From: Oceanispirochaeta sp963676905
GTDB lineage: Bacteria; Spirochaetota; Spirochaetia; DSM-2461
Length of the DNA stretch: 64,000 nt
Assembly: GCA_963676905.2 (NCBI GenBank)
Contig: CAXXVE010000002.1
Location: 1 to 64,000 of the forward strand
Direction of reading: 5' to 3'
Shown: positions 16,035 to 24,822 of the stretch, in pieces
Layout: every line of letters begins with the position of its first letter
How positions within the stretch are numbered: position 1 is the first letter of the stretch
Notes under the pieces: generated by a model
What the model saw: only the letters and a program-made list of their open reading frames with translations
Told to the model about the DNA's origin: nothing
The model's database searches: none
Program-made: the position numbers and the translations under genes

Positions 16035-16883
16035 ATGTTCCCTGTTCTTGCCGTTCTGGGCAACCTGCTGTTTTTTGCATCCATACTGTTCCTCTTCTAT
16101 AGATCCCTCCGGAAAAGAGAGGCGGAACACCGGAAGGAAAAGGTTCTTCTGGAGGGCAGGATAAAGCGGAAGAACGACCTCCTATCCACAATGACTCATG
16201 AACTGCGCACCCCTCTGACAGTGCTCAGAACCTCTATTGACCTACTGAGGGAGGAGAGGCCCGGACCACTGACCCCGAAGCAGAGGGATCTGATGGAGTC
16301 CTCCTCGGAAAATGTCCTCCGTCTGGTACGTTTTACAAATACCATTCTCGCCGCGGTTAAGATCGACTCTTCGGGGTTCAGTCTCTCCTGGAAACCCGTT
16401 GATATAAGAACCACAATCCGGTCGGTCTGCCGGGAGATGCAGCCCTGGCTGAAAGAGCGGGGGGTGGAGCTGCGCTACTCCTATCCCAACCTGCTGCGCC
16501 GGGTGATGATCGATTCCACATGGATAGGGCAGGTCCTTATCAACCTGATTCACAATGCGGGAAAACACCTTGAATGCGGCGGCCGGATCGATGTTTCGGT
16601 TATCGATAACGAAAGCTGTCTTGTTGTCTGCGTTGCCGACAACGGCAGAGGAATTGAGAACAGCGACAAGCCCCATATCTTTATGGAGTTCTATCAGGGC
16701 CATGATGAGGAGCGCCTGGACGGCGCGGGGCTGGGACTTACAATTGTCCGGGATGTTGTACGGATGCACGGCGGAGAGGTCTATGTTTCCTCGACAAGGG
16801 GAGTGGGAACCACCCTCTCTTTTACTCTGCCGGATTCAGACAGCATTTCTGAGGAGATAGAACTGAGGAGGGCCGAGCCGTGA
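16035..16883 (+). CDS. Sensor histidine kinase
   Basis: About 282 residues: one N-terminal membrane helix (VLAVLGNLLFFASILFLF), then a HisKA domain with phosphoacceptor in MTHELRTPL, and an ATPase domain with N-box LINLIHNAGKHL, G1 VADNGRGIE and G2 DGAGLGLTIV. There is no sizeable periplasmic sensor, so it may sense through the membrane or a partner. A TTG at 16020 is possible, but it overlaps the TATAAT box; ATG 16035 is preferred. It overlaps the response regulator by 4 bp and lies before an ABC importer it may control. Confidence 0.88.
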   Translation: MFPVLAVLGNLLFFASILFLFYRSLRKREAEHRKEKVLLEGRIKRKNDLLSTMTHELRTPLTVLRTSIDLLREERPGPLTPKQRDLMESSSENVLRLVRFTNTILAAVKIDSSGFSLSWKPVDIRTTIRSVCREMQPWLKERGVELRYSYPNLLRRVMIDSTWIGQVLINLIHNAGKHLECGGRIDVSVIDNESCLVVCVADNGRGIENSDKPHIFMEFYQGHDEERLDGAGLGLTIVRDVVRMHGGEVYVSSTRGVGTTLSFTLPDSDSISEEIELRRAEP

Positions 16884-17575
16884 TAAAGAGTATCCTCATT
16901 GTTGATGACGAGCCGCATCTGACTGGGCTTCTGGAATATCTTCTTCAGGATGAAGGCTATAAAACCGCCTGCGCCGGGTCGGCCGAAGATGCCCTCAACC
17001 TGCTGGAACAGAGAAGCTTCGACCTTATTCTACTTGATATCAACCTGCCCGGAATCAGCGGAATGGAGCTCTGCCGTACTCTCGGGGGGCGGCCTTCGGC
17101 ACCACCTGTCATCTTTCTCAGCTGCCGGGAAGACGGTGAGGATGTGGTCTGCGGACTTGAATCGGGAGCAGAGGATTATATCACCAAACCCTTTAATCAC
17201 AGGGAACTGATCCTGAGGATCGAAAAGGTTCTCAGGAGAACTCCCACTGTTGCCCAGGTTATACGCTGCGGAGATCTGGAAATCGATCTTGACTCCCGGC
17301 ATCTCAGGCATGCCGGAGAGCCTGTACATCTTACGGCAACCGAGTTTTCCCTGCTCTCCTGTCTGGCAGCCGCCCGGGGAGGCATCGTCTCCTGGCAGGA
17401 ACTTATCGAAAAGGTGTGGAACTATCATGACTGGGACGGTGGGAATGAGATTGTAAAAGTGACCATCGGGAGGATCAGAAAGAAGATTGAAAAGAATCCC
17501 GGTTCACCCAGATACCTCCATAACGAGTGGGGCCGGGGGTACAGGCTCCATGACCTTTCATCTGCCGGGTCATAA
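16880..17575 (+). CDS. OmpR-family response regulator
   Basis: 231 residues. Receiver domain (SILIVDDEPHLTG; phosphoacceptor Asp in LILLDINLPG; switch KPFNHREL) and a C-terminal winged helix (HLTATEFSLLSCL, WGRGYRLH). The GTG start overlaps the kinase stop (GTGA). It probably binds DNA upstream of the substrate-binding-protein gene that begins about 110 bp further on; this is inferred from position only. Confidence 0.93.
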   Translation: MIKSILIVDDEPHLTGLLEYLLQDEGYKTACAGSAEDALNLLEQRSFDLILLDINLPGISGMELCRTLGGRPSAPPVIFLSCREDGEDVVCGLESGAEDYITKPFNHRELILRIEKVLRRTPTVAQVIRCGDLEIDLDSRHLRHAGEPVHLTATEFSLLSCLAAARGGIVSWQELIEKVWNYHDWDGGNEIVKVTIGRIRKKIEKNPGSPRYLHNEWGRGYRLHDLSSAGS

Positions 17576-17688
17576 GGATTGTTACTGAATTGTTCCTTGT
17601 TTCTCCCTCTTTCAGGGGAGAGAATATAAGGGCCTCCTCTTCGGGGAGGATAAAATCCTGCCGAAAGCGGGAAATGGAGGAATCTATC

Positions 17689-18717
17689 GTGAAAAAGGTA
17701 TTGTTCGTCATGCTGGCCCTGGTTCTGGCCTGTTCATTTGCCATGGCATCGGGACAGAGTGAAAAGGGCGCCGGAAGGGTCACCGCCTACACAACCCTCG
17801 ATGAAGAGCTGGCTAGAGAGGTCTTCAAGGCATTTACCGAAGAGACAGGAATTCAGGTTGACTGGGTAAGGCTGTCCACAGGTGAGTGTGTTGCCAGAAT
17901 GGAGGCCGAACAGGCCAATCCCCAGGCCAGTATCTGGTATGGTGGAGTCGGTCTTGGACATATTGAAGCCAAAGACAAAGGCCTCACAACTCCCTACAGC
18001 TCTCCCGCAGCCAATATGCCTGCCAATTTCAAGGACAAGGAAAACTACTGGTCCGGAATCTACGCCGGTCCTCTCTGTTTTGAAAGCAATACAAGGATGC
18101 TTGAGAAGTACGGACTCACAGCTCCCCGTTCCTGGGAAGACCTTATAAAGCCCGAATATGAGGGACATATTCAGATGGCCAACCCCGGATCTTCGGGAAC
18201 CGCCTACAATGTTCTGGCGACGATGGTTCAGATTCTTGGTGAAGACAGGGCCTTTGATTATATGAAGGAACTGGACAAGAATATCACCCAGTATACCCGT
18301 TCAGGATCAGCTCCCGGCAAAAACGCAAGCATTGGTGAAGTGACAATTGCCATCGGTTACGCCCATGACGGAGTAAAACTTGTGGATACTGGATATCCCC
18401 TTGAAATAACATTCCCCGAAGAGGGCACCGGATATGAGGTTGCCTCAGTTTCCCTTATCAATAACGGACCCGAAGGTGAGATGGAAAATGCAAAGATCCT
18501 CTACGACTGGGCCCTGGGTGAAACTGCTGCGAAGATCTATGCGTCCCGCTTTGTAGTTCCCTTTGTGGATGTTCCCCTTGCCAAGGGTGCTGTTCCCATC
18601 TCCCAGGTCAATACCATTGATCAGGATGATGTCTGGTCCGCCGCCAACAAGCAGAGGCTTGTTGACAAGTGGAACGAAGTTATCGGCGGAGAAGAGAGAA
18701 CCGAACCCAAAAAATAA
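17689..18717 (+). CDS. Iron-type ABC transporter substrate-binding protein
   Basis: About 342 residues with a signal sequence (KKVLFVMLALVLACSFAMA). Either signal peptidase I cleavage after AMA or a lipobox at VLAC is possible. The mature protein has the FbpA-like pattern VTAYTTLDEELAREVFKAF and IWYGGVGLGHI. The GTG at 17689 is chosen because GGAGG ends 8 nt before it; the ATG at 17674 has no such site and would spoil the signal peptide. With the permease and ATPase that follow it forms a complete importer, most likely for Fe(III) or a similar small ligand. Confidence 0.85.
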   Translation: MKKVLFVMLALVLACSFAMASGQSEKGAGRVTAYTTLDEELAREVFKAFTEETGIQVDWVRLSTGECVARMEAEQANPQASIWYGGVGLGHIEAKDKGLTTPYSSPAANMPANFKDKENYWSGIYAGPLCFESNTRMLEKYGLTAPRSWEDLIKPEYEGHIQMANPGSSGTAYNVLATMVQILGEDRAFDYMKELDKNITQYTRSGSAPGKNASIGEVTIAIGYAHDGVKLVDTGYPLEITFPEEGTGYEVASVSLINNGPEGEMENAKILYDWALGETAAKIYASRFVVPFVDVPLAKGAVPISQVNTIDQDDVWSAANKQRLVDKWNEVIGGEERTEPKK

Positions 18718-18743
18718 TTCGTCTCTTTTTACTGGAACGGGCT

Positions 18744-18758
18744 GCCTGTCAGACAGGC
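18744..18758 (+). other. Intercistronic hairpin after the binding-protein gene
   Basis: GCCTGTC-A-GACAGGC between the binding-protein and permease genes. Such hairpins often protect the upstream message or cause partial termination so that the binding protein is made in excess. Confidence 0.4.
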
Positions 18759-18792
18759 GGTCCGTCGCTTTAATCTCATACGGGAGGGAACC

Positions 18793-20487
18793 ATGTCATC
18801 CCAGAAAAATGCTCCGGCATTAAAAGCTCCAAACCCCTTTTATCAGCTGACCCGGGAGCCCCTGCTTCTGGGAGCGGTACTCTTTCTGCTGGTTCTGCTG
18901 GGTCTGTTTATCCTCTATCCTCTTTTCGAAGTGGCCAGGATGAGCCTGACCGATTCGGAAGGATCATTCTCTTCCGATGTCTACAGTTATGTCTTTACCC
19001 ATATCCGCTACAGAAGGGCTATAAGGAACTCCGTTCTTCTGGGGGTTATTGTGGCTTCCACATCGACCTTTGTGGGATATGTTTTTGCCTTCAGTCTTAC
19101 AAGAGCGGGAATCCGCTGGAAGAAATTCTTCAATACAATGGCGATTCTCCCTATAATCTCACCCCCATTTATGTTCGCCCTCTCGGTGATCCTCCTTTTC
19201 GGACGGAACGGTCTTATTACGGCGGGACTCCTGAAACTGGATGTCACAGGGCTCTACGGCCTTAAGGGGCTGGTTATCGTACAGACCATCGGGATGTTTC
19301 CCATGGCTTTTATGACATTATCGGGAATACTCCAGGGCATAGACCCTGATCTGGATACCTGCGCCATGAATCTGGGCGCAAAAAAGGGGCGGGCCTTCTT
19401 TACGGTGACTCTCCCCTTAAGCCTTCCGGGAATCTTTGCCTCCTGGCTCATCGTTTTTGTGGGCTCCCTGACGGATTTTGGAAATCCCATTATTCTGGGC
19501 GGGGACTTTGATGTTCTTTCGGTTCAGGCCTATCTTGAGTTCACGGGGATGGGGAATCTGGCCCGGGGCACGGCCCTGGCTATTCTGCTCCTTGTTCCCA
19601 CTGTAGCGGTATTCTTTGTGCAGAAGTACATTATGAAGAACAAGACCTATACGACCATCACAGGAAAATCCTCCAGGAGGGGCATTGTTGTGGTCGGGCC
19701 TGTGGTCAGGAATGTCCTTTTTGTGTTCTGCCTAGTCTTTTCGGCCTTTGTGCTTATGTTCTACATCACCATAATTTCAGGAAGCTTTATCAAACTCTGG
19801 GGCATCAACTGGAGCTTTACCCTGGAGCACTTCTCCTACAGCTGGGATGTCGGGCTCAGGACTATGAGAAATACACTCTTTCTGGCACTGATCTCTACGC
19901 CCATAACAGCCATCATGGGAATGGTTATAGCCTATATCGTTGTCAGAAAGTCCTTTCCGGGAAAGCACCTGATGGAGTTCCTCTCCATGCTGAGCTATGC
20001 CATACCGGGAACCTGTGTGGGTATAGGCTACATACTTGCCTTCAACAAGGCACCCTTCAAACTGTCGGGTACGGCATTCATACTCATTGCCTGCTATGTG
20101 TTCCGGAATGTTCCTATCGGTGTTGAGAGCGGGATCGCCGCACTGAAGCAGATCTCCCCCGATATTGAGGAGTCCTCCACCAATCTGGGAGGCAACAGCA
20201 GCTACACCTTCCGCAACATTACCCTGCCCCTGATCCGTCCCAGCTTCTTTGCGGGAGCCACCTTTGCCTTCGTCCGCAGCATGACTGCCATCTCGGCCAT
20301 TATCTTCCTTGTATCCGCAAGGTGGAATCATATGACTGTTCTGGTTCTGGCTCAGACTGAAATAATGCGTCTGGGTGTCGCCTCGGTCATGTCCTTTGCG
20401 CTGATTGTCGTCCTGCTGGTGGTGATCATGCTTATCATGAGACTCACTGGGCTGAAGCAGTCCCAGATATTCGGAACAACCAAATAA
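18793..20487 (+). CDS. FbpB-type fused ABC permease
   Basis: 564 residues with about twelve membrane helices, two fused permease halves. Each has the cytoplasmic coupling segment (CAMNLGAKKGRAFFTVTLPL in the first half; ESSTNLGGNSSYTFRNITL in the second). This is the FbpB/ThiP-like arrangement. It forms the channel for the preceding binding protein and is powered by the ATPase 11 nt downstream. A GGAGGG-type site precedes the ATG at 18793. Confidence 0.92.
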   Translation: MSSQKNAPALKAPNPFYQLTREPLLLGAVLFLLVLLGLFILYPLFEVARMSLTDSEGSFSSDVYSYVFTHIRYRRAIRNSVLLGVIVASTSTFVGYVFAFSLTRAGIRWKKFFNTMAILPIISPPFMFALSVILLFGRNGLITAGLLKLDVTGLYGLKGLVIVQTIGMFPMAFMTLSGILQGIDPDLDTCAMNLGAKKGRAFFTVTLPLSLPGIFASWLIVFVGSLTDFGNPIILGGDFDVLSVQAYLEFTGMGNLARGTALAILLLVPTVAVFFVQKYIMKNKTYTTITGKSSRRGIVVVGPVVRNVLFVFCLVFSAFVLMFYITIISGSFIKLWGINWSFTLEHFSYSWDVGLRTMRNTLFLALISTPITAIMGMVIAYIVVRKSFPGKHLMEFLSMLSYAIPGTCVGIGYILAFNKAPFKLSGTAFILIACYVFRNVPIGVESGIAALKQISPDIEESSTNLGGNSSYTFRNITLPLIRPSFFAGATFAFVRSMTAISAIIFLVSARWNHMTVLVLAQTEIMRLGVASVMSFALIVVLLVVIMLIMRLTGLKQSQIFGTTK

Positions 20488-20498
20488 GGGAGAACAAG

Positions 20499-21587
20499 AT
20501 GTCTGATACCTATCTACTCCTCGACAGAGTAAGCAAAATCTTTAAGGACGGCCAGGGCGGTCAGGTCCGTGCCGTGGACGATGTCTCCCTGAAGATCAGG
20601 AAAGGGGAGTTTGTCACCCTGCTGGGGCCTTCGGGCTGCGGAAAGACTACAACACTGAGGATGGTGGCGGGATTCGAGGTGCAGAACAGCGGTGATATTT
20701 CCCTTAATGGAAAGAATATCAACAATGTGGCCGCCTATGACAGGAATATGCCCATGGTATTCCAGAGTTACGCCCTCTTTCCCCATATGACCATATTTGA
20801 AAATATCGCCTATGGACTGAAGGTAAGAAAGGTCTCCAGGGATACAATAAGGAACGATGTGGCCCAGGCCTGTCAGATGGTCAATCTGACGGGACTTGAG
20901 AAACGGTACCCCGGGGAGCTTTCGGGCGGCCAGCAGCAGCGGGTGGCTCTGGCGCGGGCCCTTGTGCTCAAGCCGGAAATCATGCTCTTTGACGAACCAC
21001 TCTCCAATCTGGATGCCAAGCTGCGAATCCAGACCAGAAGTGAGATCATGAGGGTTCAGCAGATGCTGGGAATCACCGCCCTCTATGTGACTCACGATCA
21101 GTCCGAAGCCCTGAGCATGAGTGACCGCATCGTGGTCATGAATCAGGGACGGGTGGAGCAGTTTGGAACTCCCGAAGAGATATATGCCTCGCCGGCAACT
21201 CCCTTTGTGGCTGACTTTATCGGAAATGCCAACTTTATCAATGTGCGTGCAGGTAAAAACAGCCCCGAGACTCTTGAGGTTGAAGTTCAGGAAACCAGGC
21301 TGACCATCCCCAAGAGTTCAGAGGAGAGCTACAGTGAGGGGGAAGAGCTGATTCTTGCAATGAAGCCCGAGTCTATGGATATTTGTGAAGAGGACACCGG
21401 CTTTACGGGGACTCTGGAACTGATATCCTATCTGGGGGCGACTACTGAGTTTAAAATTGAGTTCAACGGAACTTTTCTTACGGTGATCCATACCAATACT
21501 GGGGCAAAGGATGCCAGAAAATTTCATATCGGTGACCCTGTTAATCTCCGGTTTGAACCTGATGCTTTTCAGATCTACAGAAGCTGA
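20499..21587 (+). CDS. ABC transporter ATPase, FbpC type
   Basis: 362 residues. Walker A GPSGCGKTTT, signature LSGGQQQR, Walker B LFDEPLSNLDAKLR and H-loop THDQSEAL, then a C-terminal TOBE region from about 240. Standard for ATPases of iron, polyamine and sugar importers. Third gene of the importer operon. Iron is suggested by the operon partners rather than by this subunit. Confidence 0.94.
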   Translation: MSDTYLLLDRVSKIFKDGQGGQVRAVDDVSLKIRKGEFVTLLGPSGCGKTTTLRMVAGFEVQNSGDISLNGKNINNVAAYDRNMPMVFQSYALFPHMTIFENIAYGLKVRKVSRDTIRNDVAQACQMVNLTGLEKRYPGELSGGQQQRVALARALVLKPEIMLFDEPLSNLDAKLRIQTRSEIMRVQQMLGITALYVTHDQSEALSMSDRIVVMNQGRVEQFGTPEEIYASPATPFVADFIGNANFINVRAGKNSPETLEVEVQETRLTIPKSSEESYSEGEELILAMKPESMDICEEDTGFTGTLELISYLGATTEFKIEFNGTFLTVIHTNTGAKDARKFHIGDPVNLRFEPDAFQIYRS

Positions 21588-21674
21588 GCCCTGATGGAGT
21601 CAGCCGGGTATCTGAGCTAATAGTCAGAAGCCCTCTCGGCCGGCATTGTATGATGCGGGCTGAAGAGGCTCTTC

Positions 21675-21821
21675 TTACTGTACAGAAAGCTCTTCTGTTC
21701 CGGCAGGGGCATACCCTGCATCTGTGCAATACTGAGGAATTCCATTTCCCGGGTGTGATGACACCGGAACAATCACAAAGAATACAAAAAGACTTACAAG
21801 CAGTTTTCTATGGTGTTTCAT
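21675..21821 (-). CDS. Possible 48-residue secreted peptide or gene stump
   Basis: Starts MKHHRKLLVSLFVFFVIVP with a signal-peptide-like N-terminus, followed by VSSHPGNGIPQYC and an early stop. AGGA lies 6 nt before the ATG and a palindromic operator lies directly upstream (21838-21863), so the promoter region looks functional. It could be a small secreted peptide or the surviving head of a larger exported protein. No family recognised. Confidence 0.3.
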   Translation of the reverse strand: MKHHRKLLVSLFVFFVIVPVSSHPGNGIPQYCTDAGYAPAGTEELSVQ

Positions 21822-21837
21822 TTTCAGTCCTGTCTTT

Positions 21838-21863
21838 ATGAAATGAGTACCTACTCATTTCAT
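21838..21863. promoter_or_regulatory. TetR-type palindromic operator candidate
   Basis: Perfect 12-bp arms (ATGAAATGAGTA and TACTCATTTCAT) around CC. The form and length match operators of TetR-family repressors. It lies 16 nt upstream of the small minus-strand ORF. No tetR gene is present in the window. Confidence 0.45.
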
Positions 21864-22099
21864 TGTCACTATATTAAATATCAGTTATTGAATATACAAG
21901 AGGTCTCGCAGGTTTTTGCACCTGAGATAAGGGTGCCGTTATGATGGCGGAACCTCCTTGATTGGGGTCCTCTGTTAAGCAAAAAATAATATTTGAATGG
22001 ATAAAGTATACAATAACACTAGAAAAAGAATTTTTATAAAAAGAATCTACCAGGAACAGTGTTTTCATATTATTCATTTTTCCAGAAGAGATTATATGA

Positions 22100-22351
22100 T
22101 ATTTTAATAATAATGTTCCATTGTTTCTTGATTGTGAATTAAGCAGCAAAACGGAAGAAACACCTGCCGCACTTCTTTTAAATGCAGTGTTGGTTTCAGG
22201 TGCATTCGCTGACGGTGGCACAGGAAAACAGTTATAACTGGAAAATCAGTATTCTAAAGGTACGGTAGTCCAGCAGACAAACGATATATTCAAGCGTATG
22301 GGAATGTACGGAATTCTTGTTCAGCCCAAAAAGGCGGAGAGTGAAAAGTAG
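22100..22351 (+). pseudogene. Decayed gene end with in-frame stop
   Basis: One frame reads LSSKTEETPAALLLNAVLVS and GAFADGGTGKQL, then a TAA at 22235, then LENQYSKGTVVQQTNDIFKR and MGMYGILVQPKKAESEK before TAG at 22349. A good terminator follows at 22374. Both halves look protein-like and share a frame, so a nonsense mutation in the 3' part of a former gene is the simplest reading. There is no start; an upstream TGA lies just before 22100. Family not recognised. Confidence 0.35.
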
Positions 22352-22373
22352 ATTTCTCTGACAGTGTAAATCA

Positions 22374-22403
22374 GCCTGCCGGTGGAACCCGGCGGGTTTT
22401 TTA
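22374..22403 (+). terminator. Rho-independent terminator behind the decayed gene
   Basis: CCTGCCGG, short loop and CCGGCGGG (one G-T pair), then TTTTTTATT. It lies 23 nt past the TAG at 22349-22351 in the plus orientation. The stop codon of the convergent FecR-OmpA gene is inside its T tract. Confidence 0.75.
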
Positions 22404-23408
22404 TTCGATAATTACAAATTCGACCCTGCGGTTCCGGGCCTTTCCCTCATCGGATTCGTTGTCTGCGATGGGTTTACTGCCGCCATAGCCGTTGGTTTCA
22501 AGACGCCTGCCGCTGATGCCGTTGTCTACAAGATAATTCTTGATCGCCTCTGCCCTCTCCATGGAAAGGCGGAGCTGGGCACCCGATGAACCTACATCCG
22601 CCGTATGTCCGATGATGCGGATACGGTACTTTGTTGACGCGATCTGGGTCTGGAGACGTTCCAGTTCCGGAAGGGAGGACTCAAGTATTTCGGCTGAATT
22701 GGCCTTGAACTGAATGGCCCGGGTTACAAGAAGCACAGTCTCTGTATGGATGGCATTGATTGTATTCTGAAACTCCTGGATGTCCGCATCCTCCATCTTC
22801 CGGGGAGCCGAAGGCAGTTCCCCCTCCTTTACAACCGTGCTTCTCTGAAATGAGAGGAGCATTTTTTCATCGGGGTACTCGGGATTGTACACCTCAGTTA
22901 TTCCCGACAGGGCATAGACAATGGTTTCATCCACGGCGGATTCAAAAACAAGATCTGTTCCCCTCACTCCGGCAACTACAGTTCCTGTATTGACAGTAAT
23001 GTTCTGATCTTTAAACAGTTTGTGAAAGCGGCTGTAGAGACGTCCTTCCTGCAGGGTTAGATTTACATTCTTAAGGGTAGATTTTTCAAGAAGCATCAGG
23101 GAGTTGTTGTCCATTTTCAGCAGTGTCTCTGACGAGAGGCGGATGTCCATCTCTCCATCAATGCCTGTCTTCAAAAGGGTACCCTGTTTCAGCTTCTGTC
23201 CTGCTTCGGGTTCAATCCAGTCATCACTGCCTTCCTCGGCAAGAAATACTTCTCCGTTCAGGTAGGTGATGATAGGGGTTTCCTGAACAAGCATGGGGCT
23301 GCGCATCACAAGGGCTTCTCTTGTATAGAAAAAGAAAATGACTCCCCCTGCTGCAAGCACCAGAACCAGAGCGGCGGAAAGGCTTATGATAATTTTTTTA
23401 CCCGGCAT
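22401..23408 (-). CDS. FecR-OmpA envelope protein
   Basis: 335 residues. N-terminal membrane helix (IIISLSAALVLVLAAGGVIFF), a FecR-like domain (about 45-200: TLLKTGIDGEMDIRLSSET, NTGTVVAGVRGTDLVFE) and a C-terminal OmpA-like peptidoglycan-binding domain (about 225-335: IRIIGHTADVGS, LSMERAEAIKNYL, NRRVEFVI). AGGAG precedes the ATG. Proteins of this layout tie the membrane to the cell wall; the FecR part may serve in adhesion or sensing. The gene stands alone. Confidence 0.85.
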   Translation of the reverse strand: MPGKKIIISLSAALVLVLAAGGVIFFFYTREALVMRSPMLVQETPIITYLNGEVFLAEEGSDDWIEPEAGQKLKQGTLLKTGIDGEMDIRLSSETLLKMDNNSLMLLEKSTLKNVNLTLQEGRLYSRFHKLFKDQNITVNTGTVVAGVRGTDLVFESAVDETIVYALSGITEVYNPEYPDEKMLLSFQRSTVVKEGELPSAPRKMEDADIQEFQNTINAIHTETVLLVTRAIQFKANSAEILESSLPELERLQTQIASTKYRIRIIGHTADVGSSGAQLRLSMERAEAIKNYLVDNGISGRRLETNGYGGSKPIADNESDEGKARNRRVEFVIIE

Positions 23409-23528
23409 TGTGTGTCTCCTGACTACAATTGTATGTATATCTGTTCATTTTAACAACACAGGGAGCATGGAAAGTTGATATTGACAGCTTTACCGGTGGA
23501 TCTCACAATTGGGTAAAGGAGTTTTCCA

Positions 23529-24779
23529 ATGAAAAGTTCCGGTTTTCTGCTTCTTGCTCTCTTCATTCTTTCTGCCCCTCTTTCCGCCTCGGGAAGAAAT
23601 GATGAAGAACCCCGCAGGACCCTTTTGATCTACTCAGACCTCAGTGCCGGTTCTCCCCGAAGAAACCTTGAAAGCGCTGTCTCCGGTTTTATGAAGATTC
23701 ATCCTGATATTGCTGTGGATATCAGGGTATTTGACCATGACAGCTATGAGAGTGAAACGGAAGCTTTTCTTGAGGCCGGATCTCCCGATGTTTTCCTGTG
23801 GTCCGGAGGCTACAGAATGCTTGCTGCCGCAAAAAGCGGCCTGCTGACAGATATCAGTGACATCTGGGAAGAGGAAGGACTCTATGAACGAATGGCGTCC
23901 TCGGTGCAGGGAATGAGAGCCGGCGGCAGACAGTACGGCATTCCCTACGGCTTTTATCACTTCGGAATCTATTACAGGAAAGATCTGTTTCAGGAGGCAG
24001 GGCTGTTTCCCCCTGTCACTCTGGATGACCTTACAGCACTCTGTGCAAAGCTTGTGAAGAAGGGGATAACCCCCTTTGCAATAGGAACCCGTAATTCCTG
24101 GCCTGCAGCCCTCTGGTTTGAGTACCTGAATCTCAGGATAAACGGTTACTCCTTCCATCAGGATCTGGTTTCCGGCCGGATCTCCTGGCTGGACCCGGGG
24201 CTGGACCGTGTCTTTTCAATATGGAGGAGCTTAACAGGACAGGGGTTTTTTCTTTCAGGTCATGAGACCCTCTCCTGGATAGATGCCCTTGATCTGATGA
24301 TGGAGGGGGAGGCTGCAATGTACCTGACGGGTAGTTTTGCCGAATCCGCACTGGAGGAAACAGGAGGTGCTGAGAACTACGGATTCTTTCCCTTTCCCCT
24401 GATCAATGCAGAAACCGGTCTCTATGAAGTCGCACCGACAGGCAGCCTTCACATTCCCGCAGCTGCCGCCCACCCTGACGAGGCCCGCCTTTTTCTAGGC
24501 TATATGGCGGGTTCAGGGGCCCAGAAGAGAATGAAGGGATCATCTCTTTCACCGAGGAATGATCTTGAGGGGCTTACAGGGTCTCCTTTTGCCACAGCAG
24601 GATACAGTCTCCTCAGTGAAGCTGACGGTGTTGTCCCCTTTCTGGACAGAGCCTTCACTCCCGGCATATCCCCTGCTGTGATGGAGGGGATGAAGGACTT
24701 TCTTCTGCAGCCGGGACGGGAGGATGAGATCCGCAGAAGGCTGGAGGCTATAAGAACCGGTCAGGACAATCCTGAATGA
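23529..24779 (+). CDS. Extracellular solute-binding protein, sugar type
   Basis: 416 residues with signal peptide (SSGFLLLALFILSAPLSASG). The body follows the family-1 binding-protein pattern: FMKIHPDIAVDIRVFD, SPDVFLWSGG, YGIPYGFYHFGIYYRKDLF, ITPFAIGTRNSWPAA. AAAGGAG precedes the ATG by 7 nt. No permease or ATPase gene is next to it, so it either serves a transporter elsewhere or acts as a sensor ligand-binder. The next gene starts 43 bp downstream. Confidence 0.87.
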   Translation: MKSSGFLLLALFILSAPLSASGRNDEEPRRTLLIYSDLSAGSPRRNLESAVSGFMKIHPDIAVDIRVFDHDSYESETEAFLEAGSPDVFLWSGGYRMLAAAKSGLLTDISDIWEEEGLYERMASSVQGMRAGGRQYGIPYGFYHFGIYYRKDLFQEAGLFPPVTLDDLTALCAKLVKKGITPFAIGTRNSWPAALWFEYLNLRINGYSFHQDLVSGRISWLDPGLDRVFSIWRSLTGQGFFLSGHETLSWIDALDLMMEGEAAMYLTGSFAESALEETGGAENYGFFPFPLINAETGLYEVAPTGSLHIPAAAAHPDEARLFLGYMAGSGAQKRMKGSSLSPRNDLEGLTGSPFATAGYSLLSEADGVVPFLDRAFTPGISPAVMEGMKDFLLQPGREDEIRRRLEAIRTGQDNPE

Positions 24780-24822
24780 AGACGTCTTTTCCCTGAGCCC
24801 CGGACCGGGATAGAATAGAACC

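Noticed and set aside
21874..22221. 115-codon minus-strand ORF
   Set aside because: No ribosome-binding site, no recognisable motif, and it runs against the decayed plus-strand gene; composition is like non-coding DNA.
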